From Paraburkholderia aspalathi (lineage in GTDB: Bacteria > Pseudomonadota > Gammaproteobacteria > Burkholderiales > Burkholderiaceae), in contig NZ_FPBH01000018.1 in NCBI RefSeq assembly GCF_900116445.1, positions 124,001 through 188,000 on the forward strand: a stretch of 64,000 nucleotides of DNA. The letters are read 5' to 3'. This document shows, one piece after another, positions 35,052-43,825 of this stretch; the first letter of the stretch is position 1, and every line of letters starts with the position of its first letter. The notes below the pieces were generated by a model. The model was given only the letters and a program-made list of their open reading frames with translations. It was not told the DNA's origin and did no database searches. A program made the translations under genes and the position numbers.

Positions 35052-35831
35052 ATGTCGAAACAACGAGCCAAGCTGGTAGTCGGTAACTGGAAGATGCACG
35101 GGCGCCTCGCCGAGAATGCAACGCTGTTGCAGGCCGTGGCGCAAGGCGCGGGAGAATTGCCGGCTGATGTGCGCGTCGGTGTCTGTGTGCCGAGCCCTTA
35201 CCTCGCGCAGACTCAATCGTTGCTGGAAGGCGGCAAGGTCGTGTGGGGCGTGCAGGATGTCTCCGCGTTCACGCATGGCGCCTATACCGGTGAAGTGGCG
35301 GCGCAGATGGTGGTGGATTTCGGCGCCACGCTTGCGATCGTCGGGCACTCGGAGCGCCGTGCTTACCATCGCGAAAGCGCAGAGCTGGTCGCGGTGAAGA
35401 CACAGCGCGCACTGGAAGCAGGTTTGACCCCGATCGTGTGTGTCGGCGAAACGCTTGAAGAGCGTGAGGCTGGTTCGACGGAGCAGGTGGTCGGCGCGCA
35501 GCTGGATGAGGTGCTGGCGAAGCTGTCGGTAGCGGATGCGGCACGCATCGTCGTCGCGTACGAACCGGTCTGGGCGATTGGCACCGGCAAGAGCGCTACA
35601 TCGGATCAGGCGCAGGCAGTGCATGCTTTCCTGCGTTCGCGTCTGGCGGCAAAGGGCGCGGCAGTGGCGGATGTGCCGGTGTTGTACGGCGGCAGTGTGA
35701 AGCCGGAGAACGCGGAAGAATTGTTCCGCGAGCCGGATATCGACGGTGGCCTGATCGGCGGCGCGTCGTTGAAAGACCAGGATTTCCTGGCGATCTGCAA
35801 AGCGGCGGCCGCGACGAGCGTCGCCGGTTAA
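35052..35831 (+). CDS. tpiA: Triosephosphate isomerase
   Basis: A 259-residue glycolytic/gluconeogenic TIM-barrel enzyme that interconverts DHAP and G3P. Active-site blocks are complete: GNWKMHG (Asn12, Lys14), GHSERR (the electrophilic His), and the VAYEPVWAIGTGK segment with the catalytic Glu and flexible loop, plus LYGGSVKPEN and GLIGGASL for phosphate binding. Length is normal. secG follows, the usual order in Proteobacteria. Confidence 0.98.
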   Translation: MSKQRAKLVVGNWKMHGRLAENATLLQAVAQGAGELPADVRVGVCVPSPYLAQTQSLLEGGKVVWGVQDVSAFTHGAYTGEVAAQMVVDFGATLAIVGHSERRAYHRESAELVAVKTQRALEAGLTPIVCVGETLEEREAGSTEQVVGAQLDEVLAKLSVADAARIVVAYEPVWAIGTGKSATSDQAQAVHAFLRSRLAAKGAAVADVPVLYGGSVKPENAEELFREPDIDGGLIGGASLKDQDFLAICKAAAATSVAG

Positions 35832-35913
35832 GCAGGGCGCCTTGGCGAGGATGACCCAATCCCGCGCGGCACACTTTGTGTGGTGCGGTTAAATAAAGAC
35901 TCAGGTGAGTGTG

Positions 35914-36291
35914 ATGCTGTATTTGAAAACATTGATTATCGTCGTTCAGCTGTTGTCGGCACTCGGGGTCATTGGCCTTGTCTTGCTGCAGCACGGCAAA
36001 GGCGCCGATATGGGCGCTGCTTTCGGTAGCGGCGCGTCGGGCAGCCTGTTCGGCGCGACCGGTTCGGCAAACTTTTTGTCGCGTACCACGGCCGTCCTCG
36101 CAGCCGTGTTTTTTGTAACGACATTGACGCTGACGTACCTCGGCGCATATCGTGCGAAGCCGTCCGCAGGCTTGCTGGGCGCGGCTGTGACCGCGCCGGT
36201 CGCGGCTTCCGCGGCGGCCGCTCCGGCGGGTGGTTCGGCAGTGTTGCCGGCGTCGGCTGCGTCCGTCCCGGCTACGGATGTGCCGAAATAA
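35914..36291 (+). CDS. secG: Protein-export membrane protein SecG
   Basis: A 125-residue subunit of the SecYEG translocon with two membrane helices (about 1-22 and 55-75) and the conserved loop LLQHGKGADMGAAFGSGASGSLFGATGSANFLSR. The C-terminal 45 residues are Ala/Pro-rich and variable. I start at the ATG at 35914, 5 bases after AGGTGA; a GTG three codons earlier is an alternative. The tRNA-Leu gene lies downstream. Confidence 0.96.
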   Translation: MLYLKTLIIVVQLLSALGVIGLVLLQHGKGADMGAAFGSGASGSLFGATGSANFLSRTTAVLAAVFFVTTLTLTYLGAYRAKPSAGLLGAAVTAPVAASAAAAPAGGSAVLPASAASVPATDVPK

Positions 36292-36318
36292 ATTTTTCGT
36301 TCAAAGTGCTTTTGTGCG

Positions 36319-36347
36319 TTGAACAAACTGTTTAGACCAGTTACAAT
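36319..36347 (+). promoter_or_regulatory. Sigma-70 promoter of tRNA-Leu
   Basis: TTGAAC (36319-36324), 17-base spacer, TACAAT (36342-36347). The tRNA begins 57 bases downstream, leaving a short 5' leader. Confidence 0.7.
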
Positions 36348-36403
36348 CTAAGTCTTGAAGCGATTCGCGGGTTTTATAAGTTGTTTTCCCGGATTGCAGT
36401 TAG

Positions 36404-36489
36404 TGCCGACGTGGTGAAATTGGTAGACACGCTATCTTGAGGGGGTAGTGGCGAAAGCTGTGCGAGTTCGAGTCTCGCCGTCGGCACCA
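36404..36489 (+). tRNA. tRNA-Leu (anticodon GAG)
   Basis: An 86-base class II tRNA including encoded CCA. The acceptor stem pairs GCCGACG with CGTCGGC, the anticodon stem is CTATC/GGTAG, and the loop TTGAGGG gives anticodon GAG, which reads CUC and CUU. The long variable arm and the GTTCGAGTC T-loop are present. No integrase gene or partial copy of its 3' end was noticed nearby. Confidence 0.97.
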
Positions 36490-36499
36490 AATGTTATCT

Positions 36500-36535
36500 A
36501 ATGCCAGCCGCTTGCTTCGCTTCGGCTGGCATTTT
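36500..36535 (+). terminator. Intrinsic terminator after tRNA-Leu
   Basis: An 11-bp stem AATGCCAGCCG/CGGCTGGCATT with a 12-base loop and a TTT tail. It separates the tRNA from the nuo operon. Confidence 0.85.
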
Positions 36536-36649
36536 CACTTCTGACGCGCGGCTTGCGTTGGGCTTGCGGCATGTACGTTGCCGAAGTGATTTCGCGTCAG
36601 GAGTGCTATGCTCTTGGCGGCATTCAGAACCAACCGATAGAGGATAGTC

Positions 36650-37009
36650 TTGAACCTCGCAGCCTATTTCCCCGTCTTGTTGTTCCTCATTGTGGGCACC
36701 GGTTTAGGCGTAGCACTGGTCAGCATTGGCAAGATCCTCGGTCCCAACAAGCCCGATACCGAGAAAAACGCACCATACGAGTGCGGCTTCGAAGCATTCG
36801 AAGATGCGCGCATGAAGTTCGATGTGCGTTACTACCTCGTCGCCATTCTCTTCATCATTTTCGACCTTGAAACCGCGTTCCTGTTCCCGTGGGGCGTAGC
36901 CTTGCGCGACATCGGCTGGCCTGGCTTCATGGCGATGATGATTTTCCTGCTCGAATTCCTGTTGGGCTTTGCCTATATCTGGAAGAAGGGCGGCCTCGAC
37001 TGGGAATGA
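36650..37009 (+). CDS. nuoA: NADH-quinone oxidoreductase subunit A
   Basis: First gene of the complex I operon; a 119-residue membrane-arm subunit with three helices (about 5-27, 60-82, 88-108). The conserved loop KPDTEKNAPYECGFE and RYYLVAILFIIFDLETAFLFPW are intact. It begins with TTG at 36650, behind AGAGGAT; no ATG lies in a suitable position before the conserved N-terminus NLAAYFPVLLF. A TTG start may lower its translation. Confidence 0.95.
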   Translation: MNLAAYFPVLLFLIVGTGLGVALVSIGKILGPNKPDTEKNAPYECGFEAFEDARMKFDVRYYLVAILFIIFDLETAFLFPWGVALRDIGWPGFMAMMIFLLEFLLGFAYIWKKGGLDWE

Positions 37010-37072
37010 TGGATTAATCGCCGGTTTGCGTGGGTGGCCAAGGCTTGCCGCCCCGTCTGGAGTGGAAAGCAA

Positions 37073-37552
37073 ATGAGTATCGAAGGGGTCTTGAAGGAAG
37101 GGTTTGTCACCACGACGGCTGACAAACTGATCAACTGGACGCGCACCGGCTCGTTGTGGCCGATGACGTTCGGTCTCGCGTGCTGCGCGGTCGAGATGAT
37201 GCATGCGGGCGCTGCCCGTTATGACCTTGACCGTTTCGGCGTGGTGTTTCGTCCGAGTCCGCGTCAGTCGGACGTGATGATCGTCGCCGGCACGTTGTGC
37301 AACAAGATGGCGCCGGCTCTGCGCAAGGTCTACGATCAGATGGCCGAGCCGCGCTGGGTGATTTCGATGGGCTCGTGCGCGAACGGCGGCGGCTACTACC
37401 ACTATTCCTATTCGGTGGTGCGCGGCTGCGATCGGATCGTGCCGGTCGACGTCTACGTGCCAGGTTGTCCGCCTACGGCGGAAGCGCTGGTGTATGGCGT
37501 GATCCAGCTGCAGGCCAAGATCCGCCGCACCAACACAATCGCCCGTCAATAA
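37073..37552 (+). CDS. nuoB: NADH-quinone oxidoreductase subunit B
   Basis: A 159-residue peripheral-arm subunit that carries the terminal [4Fe-4S] cluster N2 next to the quinone site. Cluster ligands are the tandem Cys pair in LACCAVEMM, the Cys in [11 protein letters not shown] and the Cys in [14 protein letters not shown]. Start at 37073 gives [11 protein letters not shown], the expected N-terminus; the longer in-frame reading from 37034 is not supported. Confidence 0.97.
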
Positions 37553-37573
37553 GGCCAACGCCTCCCCCACAAT

Positions 37574-38176
37574 ATGGCAAGCAAACTCGAGACCCTGAAA
37601 GCGAACCTCGAGGCGGCCTTTGGCGGCCTCCTGTTGAGCACCACCGAGGCAATCGGTGAGTTGACGATCGTCGTGAAGGCGAGCGACTACATCAATGTGG
37701 CAACGCGTCTGCGCGACGACCGCTCGCTCGGTTTCGAGCAACTGGTCGATCTATGCGGCGTCGACTATCAGACCTACGCCGATGGCGCCTATGACGGCCC
37801 GCGTTTTGCGGCCGTTCTGCATTTGTTGTCGGTGCAGAACAACTGGCGTCTGCGTCTGCGTGTATTCGCACCAGACGACGAAATGCCGATCGTCGCGTCA
37901 GTCGTCGATATCTGGAGTTCGGCCAACTGGTACGAACGCGAAGCATTCGACCTGTACGGCATCGTCTTCGAGGGTCACCCGGACCTGCGCCGCATCCTGA
38001 CCGACTACGGTTTCATTGGTCACCCGTTCCGTAAAGATTTTCCTGTCTCCGGCTACGTCGAAATGCGTTACGACCCGGAAGAGAAGCGCGTCGTCTATCA
38101 GCCTGTGACGATCGAGCCGCGGGAAATCACGCCGCGCGTGATCCGCGAGGATCGCTATGGCGGTCTGAAACACTAA
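37574..38176 (+). CDS. nuoC: NADH-quinone oxidoreductase subunit C
   Basis: A 200-residue peripheral-arm subunit (30-kDa type) connecting NuoB/NuoD. Family blocks are DLCGVDY, the SANWYEREAFDLYGIVFEGHPDLRRILTDYGF region, HPFRKDFPVSGYVEMRYD and KRVVYQPV. It is separate from NuoD here, unlike the fused NuoCD of E. coli. nuoD starts 10 bases downstream. Confidence 0.97.
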   Translation: MASKLETLKANLEAAFGGLLLSTTEAIGELTIVVKASDYINVATRLRDDRSLGFEQLVDLCGVDYQTYADGAYDGPRFAAVLHLLSVQNNWRLRLRVFAPDDEMPIVASVVDIWSSANWYEREAFDLYGIVFEGHPDLRRILTDYGFIGHPFRKDFPVSGYVEMRYDPEEKRVVYQPVTIEPREITPRVIREDRYGGLKH

Positions 38177-38185
38177 GAGAACGCC

Positions 38186-39439
38186 ATGGCAGAGATCAAG
38201 AACTACACGCTCAACTTCGGTCCTCAGCACCCGGCCGCGCACGGTGTGCTGCGCCTCGTGCTCGAACTCGACGGCGAAGTCATTCAGCGCGCCGATCCGC
38301 ACATCGGCCTCCTGCATCGCGCGACTGAAAAGCTCGCGGAAACCAAAACTTTCATCCAGTCCGTGCCGTACATGGACCGCCTCGACTACGTGTCGATGAT
38401 GGTCAACGAGCACGGCTACGTGATGGCGATCGAAAAGCTGCTCGGCATCGAAGTGCCGATTCGCGCGCAGTACATCCGCGTGATGTTCGACGAAGTCACG
38501 CGAGTGCTGAACCACCTGATGTGGATCGGCGCACACGCACTCGACGTCGGCGCGATGGCGGTCTTCCTGTACGCGTTCCGCGAACGCGAAGACCTGATGG
38601 ACGTGTACGAAGCGGTGTCCGGCGCACGGATGCATGCAGCTTACTACCGTCCGGGTGGCGTGTACCGCGATCTGCCTGACGCAATGCCGCAATACAAAGC
38701 TTCGAAGATCCGCAATGCGAAGGCATTGTCGAGGATGAACGAGAACCGTCAAGGTTCGCTGCTCGACTTCATTGACGATTTCTTCACGCGTTTCCCGAAG
38801 TGCGTCGACGAATACGAAACGCTGCTCACCGACAACCGGATCTGGAAGCAACGTCTGGTCGGTATCGGCGTGGTCAGCCCGGAGCGCGCGCTGAACCTCG
38901 GCATGACCGGCGCGATGTTGCGCGGCTCGGGTATCGAGTGGGATCTGCGCAAGAAGCAGCCGTACGAAGTCTACGACAAGCTCGATTTCGACATTCCGGT
39001 CGGCGTGAATGGCGACTGCTATGACCGATATCTGGTTCGCGTCGAAGAAATGCGCCAATCCACACGGATCGTGAAACAGTGCATTGAGTGGTTGCGCAAG
39101 AATCCAGGTCCGGTGATGGTCGACAATCACAAGGTTGCGCCGCCGTCGCGGGTCGGCATGAAGTCGAACATGGAAGATCTGATTCACCACTTCAAGCTCT
39201 TCACGGAAGGCTTCCATGTGCCGGAAGGCGAGGCATATGCCGCAGTCGAGCATCCGAAGGGCGAGTTCGGTATCTACCTGATCTCGGACGGCGCGAACAA
39301 GCCGTATCGCCTGAAAATTCGGGCGCCGGGCTACGCGCACCTGTCTACGCTCGACGAAATGGCGCGCGGTCACATGATCGCCGACGCTGTGACGATCATC
39401 GGTACGCAGGACATCGTGTTCGGCGAAGTCGATCGCTAG
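38186..39439 (+). CDS. nuoD: NADH-quinone oxidoreductase subunit D
   Basis: A 417-residue (49-kDa) subunit that forms the quinone-binding pocket with NuoB. The conserved HPAAHGVLR with the key His, PHIGLLHRATEKL, PYMDRLDYVSMM (with the conserved Tyr/Asp), and the C-terminal GDIVFGEVDR-type ending (GTQDIVFGEVDR) are present. Length is standard for the unfused form. A 131-base gap, without a promoter I can name, separates it from nuoE. Confidence 0.97.
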   Translation: MAEIKNYTLNFGPQHPAAHGVLRLVLELDGEVIQRADPHIGLLHRATEKLAETKTFIQSVPYMDRLDYVSMMVNEHGYVMAIEKLLGIEVPIRAQYIRVMFDEVTRVLNHLMWIGAHALDVGAMAVFLYAFREREDLMDVYEAVSGARMHAAYYRPGGVYRDLPDAMPQYKASKIRNAKALSRMNENRQGSLLDFIDDFFTRFPKCVDEYETLLTDNRIWKQRLVGIGVVSPERALNLGMTGAMLRGSGIEWDLRKKQPYEVYDKLDFDIPVGVNGDCYDRYLVRVEEMRQSTRIVKQCIEWLRKNPGPVMVDNHKVAPPSRVGMKSNMEDLIHHFKLFTEGFHVPEGEAYAAVEHPKGEFGIYLISDGANKPYRLKIRAPGYAHLSTLDEMARGHMIADAVTIIGTQDIVFGEVDR

Positions 39440-39570
39440 GACGTATTCATCAGCGCGCGTCTTCAGATTGCACCGAAGCGCGCGTCAAGCAAAGGAACGC
39501 CGGGTCTGTCGCAACATGCAACGCGCGACGGGTTTTCGTTCGGTAGGAATTGAAAGAGTCGTGTCTGAAA

Positions 39571-40056
39571 ATGATCTCAGCTGAAGGCCTGAAAGAAATC
39601 GATCGTGCGATCGCGAAGTATCCCGCCGATCAGAAACAGTCCGCCGTGATGTCGGCGCTGGCTACTGCTCAGGAAGAGCATGGCTGGCTGTCGCCCGAAC
39701 TCATGCAGTTCGTCGCGGACTATCTCGGCATGCCGGCGGTCGCCGTGCAGGAGGTGGCTACCTTCTACACGATGTATGAGACCTCGCCGGTCGGCAAATA
39801 CAAGATCACGCTCTGCACGAACCTGCCGTGCCAGCTCGGCCCGGACGGCGGCTCAGACAGCGCCGCTGAATATCTGAAGCAGAAGCTCGGCATCGACTTC
39901 GGCGAAACCACGGCTGACGGCAAGTTCACCTTGAAAGAAGGTGAGTGCATGGGCTCGTGCGGCGATGCGCCGGTGATGCTGGTGAACAACCATCGCATGT
40001 GCAGCTTCATGAGCCGCGCGAAGATCGACCAGCTGCTCGAGGAACTTTCGAAATGA
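39571..40056 (+). CDS. nuoE: NADH-quinone oxidoreductase subunit E
   Basis: A 161-residue (24-kDa) thioredoxin-like subunit with [2Fe-2S] cluster N1a. Ligands are in CTNLPCQL and ECMGSCGDAP. The helical N-terminus KYPADQKQSAVMSALATAQEEHGWL is typical. I start at the ATG at 39571; an in-frame TTG at 39550 would add seven residues. It overlaps nuoF by 4 bases (ATGA). Confidence 0.96.
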   Translation: MISAEGLKEIDRAIAKYPADQKQSAVMSALATAQEEHGWLSPELMQFVADYLGMPAVAVQEVATFYTMYETSPVGKYKITLCTNLPCQLGPDGGSDSAAEYLKQKLGIDFGETTADGKFTLKEGECMGSCGDAPVMLVNNHRMCSFMSRAKIDQLLEELSK

Positions 40057-41381
40057 CGTCTTTACACGATCGTCACATCAAACCGCTGATTCTCGCCGGC
40101 CTGAACGGCGACAACTGGCATCTCGAAGACTATGTGGCGCGCGGCGGTTACGCCCAGCTGCGCCGCATTCTGGAAGAAAAGATTCCGCCCGAGCAGGTGA
40201 TCGCCGACGTCAAGGCGTCGGGTCTGCGCGGCCGTGGCGGTGCTGGCTTCCCGACCGGTCTGAAGTGGAGCTTCATGCCGCGTCAATTCCCGGGGCAAAA
40301 GTACCTCGTCTGCAATTCGGACGAAGGCGAACCGGGCACGTTCAAAGACCGCGACATCTTGCGTTTCAATCCGCACTCGCTGATTGAAGGCATGGCCATC
40401 GGCGCATACGCGATGGGCATCACGGTCGGCTACAACTATATCCACGGCGAAATCTGGGAAGTCTACAAGCTCTTCGAAGAAGCGCTGGAAGAAGCCCGTC
40501 GCGCCGGATTCCTTGGCGACAACATCATGGGTTCGGGCTTCTCGTTCGAACTGCATGCGCATCACGGTTACGGCGCCTACATTTGCGGCGAAGAGACAGC
40601 GCTGCTCGAATCGCTCGAGGGCAAAAAAGGCCAGCCGCGCTTCAAGCCCCCGTTCCCGGCGAGCTTCGGCGTGTACGGCAAGCCGACCACGATCAACAAC
40701 ACCGAGACGTTCGCTGCGGTGCCGTTCCTGCTCGCGATCGGTCCGCAGAATTACCTCGAAATCGGCAAGCCGAATAACGGCGGCACGAAGATTTTCTCGG
40801 TTGCAGGCGACGTCGAGCGTCCGGGCAACTATGAAGTCCCGCTCGGCACGCCGTTCGCCACGTTGATGGAACTGGCTGGCGGCATGCGCGGCGGCAAGAA
40901 GATCAAGGCCGTGATTCCTGGCGGCTCGTCGGCGCCGGTGATTCCGGGCGACATCATGATGCAGACCGACATGGACTACGACTCGATCGCCAAGGCTGGC
41001 TCGATGCTCGGCTCCGGTGCGGTCATCGTGATGGACGAGACGCGTTGCATGGTGCGTTCGCTGCTGCGTCTGTCGTACTTCTATTACGAAGAGTCGTGCG
41101 GTCAATGCACGCCGTGCCGCGAAGGCACCGGCTGGCTGTATCGCGTCGTGCATCGTATCGAACACGGGCTCGGCCGTCCGGAAGATCTGGATCTGCTGAA
41201 CTCGGTCGCCGAGAACATCATGGGCCGCACGATTTGCGCGCTCGGCGATGCAGCGGCCATGCCGGTCCGCGGCATGCTCAAGCACTACTGGGACGAATTC
41301 GAATACCACGTCGCCCACAAGCATTGCCTCGTCGGCGGTCACGCCGGTGCGGCAGCGGCGTCAGAAACAGTGGCTGCCTAA
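40053..41381 (+). CDS. nuoF: NADH-quinone oxidoreductase subunit F
   Basis: A 442-residue (51-kDa) subunit where NADH is oxidised by FMN. The glycine-rich nucleotide loop GRGGAGFPTGLKW lies at about 63-75, CNSDEGEPGTFKDR follows, and cluster N3 is held by the SCGQCTPCREG cysteines plus the Cys in TICALGDAA. The start at 40053 overlaps the nuoE stop. Confidence 0.97.
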   Translation: MTSLHDRHIKPLILAGLNGDNWHLEDYVARGGYAQLRRILEEKIPPEQVIADVKASGLRGRGGAGFPTGLKWSFMPRQFPGQKYLVCNSDEGEPGTFKDRDILRFNPHSLIEGMAIGAYAMGITVGYNYIHGEIWEVYKLFEEALEEARRAGFLGDNIMGSGFSFELHAHHGYGAYICGEETALLESLEGKKGQPRFKPPFPASFGVYGKPTTINNTETFAAVPFLLAIGPQNYLEIGKPNNGGTKIFSVAGDVERPGNYEVPLGTPFATLMELAGGMRGGKKIKAVIPGGSSAPVIPGDIMMQTDMDYDSIAKAGSMLGSGAVIVMDETRCMVRSLLRLSYFYYEESCGQCTPCREGTGWLYRVVHRIEHGLGRPEDLDLLNSVAENIMGRTICALGDAAAMPVRGMLKHYWDEFEYHVAHKHCLVGGHAGAAAASETVAA

Positions 41382-41491
41382 GTACGCGAAATAGCGCACC
41401 AGAACACGTCATCCGCGGGATTCATCGCCTGAAACGGGCGCTGAACAGGGCGAACGATTGAGCGGTAACAGGTTAAGGAAGATTGACCATC

Positions 41492-43825
41492 ATGGTTGAA
41501 CTTGAAATAGACGGCAAGAAAGTAGAGGTGCCTGAAGGCAGCATGGTGATCCAGGCTGCGCATAAGGTCGACACGTACATTCCTCACTTCTGCTATCACA
41601 AGAAGCTGTCGATTGCGGCCAACTGCCGGATGTGTCTGGTCGATGTCGAAAAGATGCCGAAGGCCGTGCCTGCATGCGCCACGCCGGTGTCGGCAGGCAT
41701 GATCGTGCGCACCAAGTCGGACAAGGCCGTGAAGGGCCAGCAAGCCGTGATGGAATTCCTGCTGATCAACCACCCGCTGGATTGCCCGATCTGCGATCAG
41801 GGTGGCGAGTGTCAGCTGCAGGATCTGGCGGTTGGTTACGGCAAGTCGTCGTCACGCTATAGCGAAGAAAAGCGCGTCGTGTTCCACAAAAACGTCGGTC
41901 CGCTGATCTCGATGGAAGAAATGTCGCGTTGCATTCACTGCACGCGTTGCGTCCGCTTCGGCCAGGAAGTTGCCGGCGTGATGGAACTCGGCATGCTGGG
42001 CCGCGGCGAGCACTCGGAAATCACGTCGTTCGTCGGCAAGACGGTCGACTCCGAACTGTCGGGCAACATGATCGATCTGTGCCCGGTGGGCGCGCTGACC
42101 AGCAAGCCGTTCCGCTACAGCGCCCGCACATGGGAACTGTCGCGCCGCAAGTCGGTGAGCCCGCACGATTCCGTCGGCGCAAACCTTGTGGTGCAAGTGA
42201 AGAACAATCGCGTGATGCGTGTTCTGCCGTTCGAAAACGAATCCATCAACGAATGCTGGATTTCGGACAAGGACCGCTTCTCGTACGAAGGTCTGAACAG
42301 CCCGGAACGTCTCACGCAGCCGATGCTCAAGCAAGGTGGCAAGTGGGTCGAGACCGACTGGCAATCCGCGCTTGAATACGTGGTCAAGGGTCTGAAGGGC
42401 ATCAAGGGCGACCACGGCGCGAACGCGCTGGCCGCACTCGGCAGCGCCCACAGCACCGTTGAAGAACTGTTCCTGCTGAAGCAGCTGGCCCAGGCGGTCG
42501 GCACGCCTAACGTCGACTTCCGTCTGCGTCAGTCGGATTTCTCCGCGCCAGTGAACGGTTCGCCGTGGCTCGGTACGGCGATCGCCGATCTCTCGAACCT
42601 CGACGCCGCATTGGTGATCGGTTCGGATCTGCGCCGCGATCATCCGCTGTTTGCCGCGCGTCTGCGTCAAGCCGCCAAGAGCGGCACGAAGCTGACGTTG
42701 GTGCAGGCCACCAACGACGATGCGCTGATTCCGCAAGCGCAACGCGTGGTTGCCGCGCCGTCGGCATGGCTCGACGCACTGGCTGGCATCGCGGGCGCGG
42801 TGTCGGAAGCAAACGGCGTTGCACTGCCGGAAGCCTTCGCCGGAGCGCAGCCGACGGACGCCAACAAACAAATCGCGAAGTCGCTCGTCACCGGCGAACA
42901 GCGTGTGGTGTTGCTCGGCAACGGCGCGGTCCGTCATCCGGACTTCGCTGCGATTCACGCCGCGGCGCAATGGATTGCAGACGCGACTGGCGCAACGCTG
43001 GGTTTCCTCACGGAAGCGGCCAACACGGTCGGCGCGCATCTCGTGAACGCATTGCCGGGCGAGGGTGGTTTGAACGCTCGCGAAGTGTTCGAGCAACCGC
43101 GCAAGGGTTATGTGTTGCTGAACGTCGAACCGGAATTCGACACGGCCAATCCGGCGCAGGCTTTGGCCGCGCTGAAGCAGGCTGAAATGGTCGTCGTGAT
43201 GTCGCCGTTCCAGATGGGCGTTGAATACGCTGACGTCCTGCTGCCGATCGCACCGTTCACGGAAACGGCCGGCACGTTCGTCAACGCCGAAGGTACCGTG
43301 CAGACGTTCAACGGCGTCGTGCGCCCGCTCGGCGACACGCGTCCGGCATGGAAGGTCTTGCGCGTCCTCGGCAGCCTGCTCGGCGTGCCGGGCTTCGAAT
43401 TCGACACCTCGGAAGAAGTGCGCACGGCCGCTCTTGGCGATGGCGAGATCAAGTCGCGCCTGTCGAACAAGACGGGCGCCACGGTTGCACGCGGCAAGGC
43501 AGCGAAGGCAGCAGAAGGCAAGTTCGAGCGTATCGCCGATGTGCCGATCTACCACGCGGACTCGCTGGTACGTCGTGCCGAATCGCTGCATCTGACGGCG
43601 GCGGCGCGCGCAGCGAATTCGGCCGGTCTGCCAGCTGCGCTGTTCGACAAACTGGGTTTGAAGGAAGGCGACGCAGTGCGCGTGCGCCAGGGCGAGCAAT
43701 CGGTGCAGTTGCCGGCCGTGCGCGACGCAAATCTTGCGGAGACGGTCGTCCGCGTATCGGCGGCTACGCCTGCCGGTGCAGCGCTGGGCAGCCTGTTCGG
43801 TGAACTGGTGGTGGAGAAGGCGTAA
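41492..43825 (+). CDS. nuoG: NADH-quinone oxidoreductase subunit G
   Basis: A 777-residue (75-kDa) subunit with several Fe-S clusters. The N-terminal [2Fe-2S] domain has HFCYHKKLSIAANCRMCLVDVE and ACATPV. Next comes a His/Cys [4Fe-4S] site with CPICDQGGECQLQD, then a further cluster in CIHCTRCVRFGQEVAG. The remaining 550 residues are the molybdopterin-oxidoreductase-like domain, without catalytic role here. I start at the ATG at 41492, about 10 bases after AAGGAAG. nuoH begins directly after its stop codon. Confidence 0.97.
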   Translation: MVELEIDGKKVEVPEGSMVIQAAHKVDTYIPHFCYHKKLSIAANCRMCLVDVEKMPKAVPACATPVSAGMIVRTKSDKAVKGQQAVMEFLLINHPLDCPICDQGGECQLQDLAVGYGKSSSRYSEEKRVVFHKNVGPLISMEEMSRCIHCTRCVRFGQEVAGVMELGMLGRGEHSEITSFVGKTVDSELSGNMIDLCPVGALTSKPFRYSARTWELSRRKSVSPHDSVGANLVVQVKNNRVMRVLPFENESINECWISDKDRFSYEGLNSPERLTQPMLKQGGKWVETDWQSALEYVVKGLKGIKGDHGANALAALGSAHSTVEELFLLKQLAQAVGTPNVDFRLRQSDFSAPVNGSPWLGTAIADLSNLDAALVIGSDLRRDHPLFAARLRQAAKSGTKLTLVQATNDDALIPQAQRVVAAPSAWLDALAGIAGAVSEANGVALPEAFAGAQPTDANKQIAKSLVTGEQRVVLLGNGAVRHPDFAAIHAAAQWIADATGATLGFLTEAANTVGAHLVNALPGEGGLNAREVFEQPRKGYVLLNVEPEFDTANPAQALAALKQAEMVVVMSPFQMGVEYADVLLPIAPFTETAGTFVNAEGTVQTFNGVVRPLGDTRPAWKVLRVLGSLLGVPGFEFDTSEEVRTAALGDGEIKSRLSNKTGATVARGKAAKAAEGKFERIADVPIYHADSLVRRAESLHLTAAARAANSAGLPAALFDKLGLKEGDAVRVRQGEQSVQLPAVRDANLAETVVRVSAATPAGAALGSLFGELVVEKA

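Noticed and set aside
36404..36489. tRNA-Leu as an attachment site for an integrated element
   Set aside because: No integrase, no repeated tRNA 3' end, and the downstream DNA is the core nuo operon.
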